Origin: Phycisphaerales bacterium
GTDB lineage: Bacteria; Planctomycetota; Phycisphaerae; Phycisphaerales; SM1A02
Assembly: GCA_007125255.1 (NCBI GenBank)
Contig: SLDM01000460.1
Location: forward strand, 1-7,876
Direction of reading: 5' to 3'
Length of the DNA: 7,876 nt
The notes under the pieces: model-generated
What the model was told of the DNA's origin: nothing
The model's input: the letters and a program-made list of their open reading frames with translations, nothing else
Database searches by the model: none
Shown here: positions 5,948-7,876 of the stretch, piece by piece
Numbering within the stretch: the stretch's first letter is position 1
Layout of the letters: every line of letters starts with the position of its first letter
Made by a program: the position numbers and the translations under genes

Positions 5948-7285
5948 ATGAAACGAGGCAACCTGCTGACGACCTTGATTCTCATCGGCCTGGTCGGGGG
6001 GGTCGGATTCGGCGAATCGCTTTACCATGCCACCGGAGCGGCCGAGCCGGAAGCGCTCGACTGGCTTTTCAACGCCGGCAACCTCATTCTCATCCGCCCG
6101 CTCATGCTGATGATCATCCCGCTGATCTTCGTCAGCGTGGTCGTCGCGGTCACCAGCCTCGGGGATCCGACCAAGCTCGGCCTCGTCGGCGGGTCGACCA
6201 TTCTCTACTACCTCTCCACGATGCTCCTGGCCGTCGTTCTCGGGGCCGCGCTGGTGACCACGTTCGAGCCGGGCGTCGGACTCGCTCCCGACGTTGTCGA
6301 ACAGTTGCGCGAGCGCGGCGAACAGGATTACCGCGACCGCGAGGACCTCTTTGAAGAGGCGGAGGAGATGGGCCTCGGTGGGGTGTGGATGAACATCCTG
6401 GAACAGCTCATCCCCACCAATCTCGTTCAGGAAATGAGCCAGACCCGCCCGCTGGGCGTGATCGTCTTCGCCCTGCTGTTCGGTCTCGCGCTGGCGGCCA
6501 CGGGAGAAAAGGGCAAGCCGGCGGTCGCGTTCTTCGATGCCGCCTTCGCCGGGCTCATGAAACTCATTCTCTGGATCATCTGGCTGACGCCGATCGGCGT
6601 CTTCCTGCTGGTGGCGTGGACGGTCGGCACGATCGGGCTGGCTGCGCTCGTCGGACCACTGGGCAAGTACATGGTCCTGGTGATCGTCGGCCTGGCGATT
6701 CACGGGGGGATCGTCCTTCCCGCCGTTCTCTACCTGCTCACGCGCAAGAATCCCTACCGGTTCATGTGGCAGATGCGCAAAGCGCTCATGACCGCCTTCG
6801 GCACGGACTCCAGCGCGGCGACGCTGCCCGTCACCATCCAGACCGCCGAGATGGAAGGCGGCTGCTCCAAGAAGTCCGCCAACTTCGTCCTGCCGCTCGG
6901 CGCGACGATCAACATGGACGGCACCGCCCTGTACGAAGCCGTCGCGGTCGTGTTCCTCTTCCAGCTTTTCGGGATCGAGCTCAGCTTCGCCGAACTCGTC
7001 GTCGTGGTCATCACCGCCACGCTCGCCGCGGTCGGGGCGGCGGGGATTCCCTCCGCCGGACTGGTCACCATGGTGATCGTGGTCACGGCGGTCAATACAT
7101 CACTGGCCGGCCAGCCCGATGCGCCGCAGCTGCCGCTCGCCGCAATCGGCATCATCATCGGCGTCGACCGGATTCTGGATATGTGCCGCACGACGGTGAA
7201 TGTCTGGGGCGATGCCGCCGGGGCGAAGATCATGACCCGGCTCGCGCCGGATACCGAAGAAGAACTTGAGGACGCGCTCGGCTGA
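5948..7285 (+). CDS. Dicarboxylate/amino acid:cation symporter, glutamate-transporter (DAACS/SDF) family
   Basis: The 445-residue membrane protein belongs to the family of GltPh, DctA and the animal EAATs. It imports acidic amino acids or dicarboxylates across the inner membrane with Na+ or H+. Visible marks in order are: helical segments from residue 5; the PTN motif at 156-158; re-entrant hairpin 1 with TDSSAATLP (286-294); the TM7 motif NMDGT (322-326); hairpin 2 with GAAGIPSAGLVTM (363-375); and TM8 with D407, D411, R414, T415, N418 and D422. R414 matches GltPh R397, which holds the substrate side-chain carboxylate, so an acidic substrate is likely. N322, D324, N418 and D422 match Na+ ligands, which favours Na+ coupling. 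The TM7 to hairpin 2 region reads closer to eukaryotic EAATs than to E. coli GltP. An acidic insertion occupies about 113-145. The ATG at 5948 lacks a Shine-Dalgarno. Confidence 0.95.
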   Translation: MKRGNLLTTLILIGLVGGVGFGESLYHATGAAEPEALDWLFNAGNLILIRPLMLMIIPLIFVSVVVAVTSLGDPTKLGLVGGSTILYYLSTMLLAVVLGAALVTTFEPGVGLAPDVVEQLRERGEQDYRDREDLFEEAEEMGLGGVWMNILEQLIPTNLVQEMSQTRPLGVIVFALLFGLALAATGEKGKPAVAFFDAAFAGLMKLILWIIWLTPIGVFLLVAWTVGTIGLAALVGPLGKYMVLVIVGLAIHGGIVLPAVLYLLTRKNPYRFMWQMRKALMTAFGTDSSAATLPVTIQTAEMEGGCSKKSANFVLPLGATINMDGTALYEAVAVVFLFQLFGIELSFAELVVVVITATLAAVGAAGIPSAGLVTMVIVVTAVNTSLAGQPDAPQLPLAAIGIIIGVDRILDMCRTTVNVWGDAAGAKIMTRLAPDTEEELEDALG

Positions 7286-7346
7286 CCGCGGCCTCATTCG
7301 AGAAGCTTCATTCAGCAGGCTTCATACGAAAGGGAACGGCCATCAC

Positions 7347-7876
7347 ATGTCGAGTCTGGTCGCGCGAATACTTCTCACCACGCTCATGCTTCCGGCGGCG
7401 GTGTTGGTGTACGTGCTCTTTGTCGTGACTGGTTCTGAATTGTTGGGCTGGCAACACGAAGTGTTGGTCTTCCTGCTGGGTGGAAGCAGCACATTTCTGT
7501 TCGTACTCATTTACTGGCTCGGGCTGTGGGGACGGCACGTCAACTGGGCGGGTGGGCGTCGATGGAAGACCATCCTCCTCGGCGGGGCTGCGATCGGCAT
7601 CACCATTCCCATTGCCGCCACCTTCGGATACATCGTCGAACTTTCCTTCGGCATCTTTGTCGGATCGCTGGTTGCCATACTGATCTGGCTGATCGGGACC
7701 ACGCTGATCTGGAAGGAAACATCCGCCGATCGCGCCGATCGCCTTCGCAGCCGTATCGGAACGAATGCGATCGTCTGTCCGAGTTGCGGCTATAACCTGA
7801 CCGGCTTGCGCGAGTCGTCCTGCCCGGAATGCGGGGCGAAGTTCACGCTCGATCAGCTCTTTGCCGGCCTGCCGCA
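7347..7876 (+). CDS. Four-helix membrane protein with C-terminal zinc ribbon, cut by the window edge
   Basis: The frame from the ATG at 7347 stays open for 176 codons to the window edge, so the C-terminus is missing. Four membrane segments are seen at about residues 5-28, 39-61, 75-97 and 100-122. A basic linker (RADRLRSR) follows, then a zinc ribbon with C144, C147, C159 and C162 (CPSCGYNLTGL, then CPECG). I recall this CGYNLTGL ribbon as common in planctomycete proteins of unknown function. Four helices and the basic linker would place the ribbon in the cytoplasm by the positive-inside rule, which is an inference. The gene starts 61 bases after the symporter and could be co-transcribed with it, although nothing ties their functions together. 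AGGG at 7331-7334 is a weak, distant Shine-Dalgarno, and no upstream in-frame start codon was found in the gap. I cannot assign a function. Confidence 0.85.
   Translation, partial: MSSLVARILLTTLMLPAAVLVYVLFVVTGSELLGWQHEVLVFLLGGSSTFLFVLIYWLGLWGRHVNWAGGRRWKTILLGGAAIGITIPIAATFGYIVELSFGIFVGSLVAILIWLIGTTLIWKETSADRADRLRSRIGTNAIVCPSCGYNLTGLRESSCPECGAKFTLDQLFAGLP

Noticed and set aside
1..7876. Frequent GATC and CGATCG words
   Set aside because: They are common inside coding regions as Asp/Ile/Arg codon junctions in GC-rich DNA. Without a genome-wide count there is no sign of special function.
1..7876. CRISPR array, tRNA/rRNA, insertion sequence or prophage
   Set aside because: I saw no spaced direct repeats, cloverleaf, transposase, integrase or terminal inverted repeats on either strand.

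Overview
The window looks like a stretch of ordinary bacterial chromosome, GC-rich (roughly two thirds G+C by eye), most likely from a planctomycete and perhaps a member of the Phycisphaerae. Three things point there: a C-terminal double-CxxC zinc ribbon of the CPSCGYNLTGL type, small lineage-style lipoprotein and membrane proteins, and genes that mostly lack a Shine-Dalgarno sequence. The assignment is an inference from recalled sequence character, not from a search.

Layout, left to right. A membrane-anchored hypothetical protein runs off the left edge on the minus strand (489 down to 1). A 260-base divergent spacer follows, carrying a good sigma70-type promoter. Next on the plus strand is an M16-family peptidase homologue (750-2012) that has lost its HxxEH zinc motif but keeps the R/Y substrate-binding motif. 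A small soluble conserved-looking protein of unknown function (2111-2419) comes after it. Converging from the right on the minus strand are a large secreted TPR / HExxH metallopeptidase / TPR protein (5815-3098) and, downstream of it, a small lipoprotein (3011-2460). A divergent spacer with a G-rich 18-bp tandem repeat (5843-5896) separates the peptidase from a plus-strand dicarboxylate/amino acid:cation symporter (5948-7285). A four-helix membrane protein with a cytosolic-type zinc ribbon (7347 onward) follows and runs off the right edge.

How they work together. The peptidase and lipoprotein could form a cell-envelope pair, since both carry export signals and share a strand. The symporter and zinc-ribbon protein may share a transcript. 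Nothing else links the genes into one pathway, and I see no mobile element, CRISPR array, RNA gene or defence island.

The most interesting signals are regulatory and biochemical rather than a new multi-gene system. Four genes have a TANNNT hexamer 5 to 8 bases before an ATG with no ribosome binding site, which suggests leaderless transcription. The M16 protein is a non-catalytic subunit without a visible catalytic partner. The divergent promoter region contains a G-rich tandem repeat.
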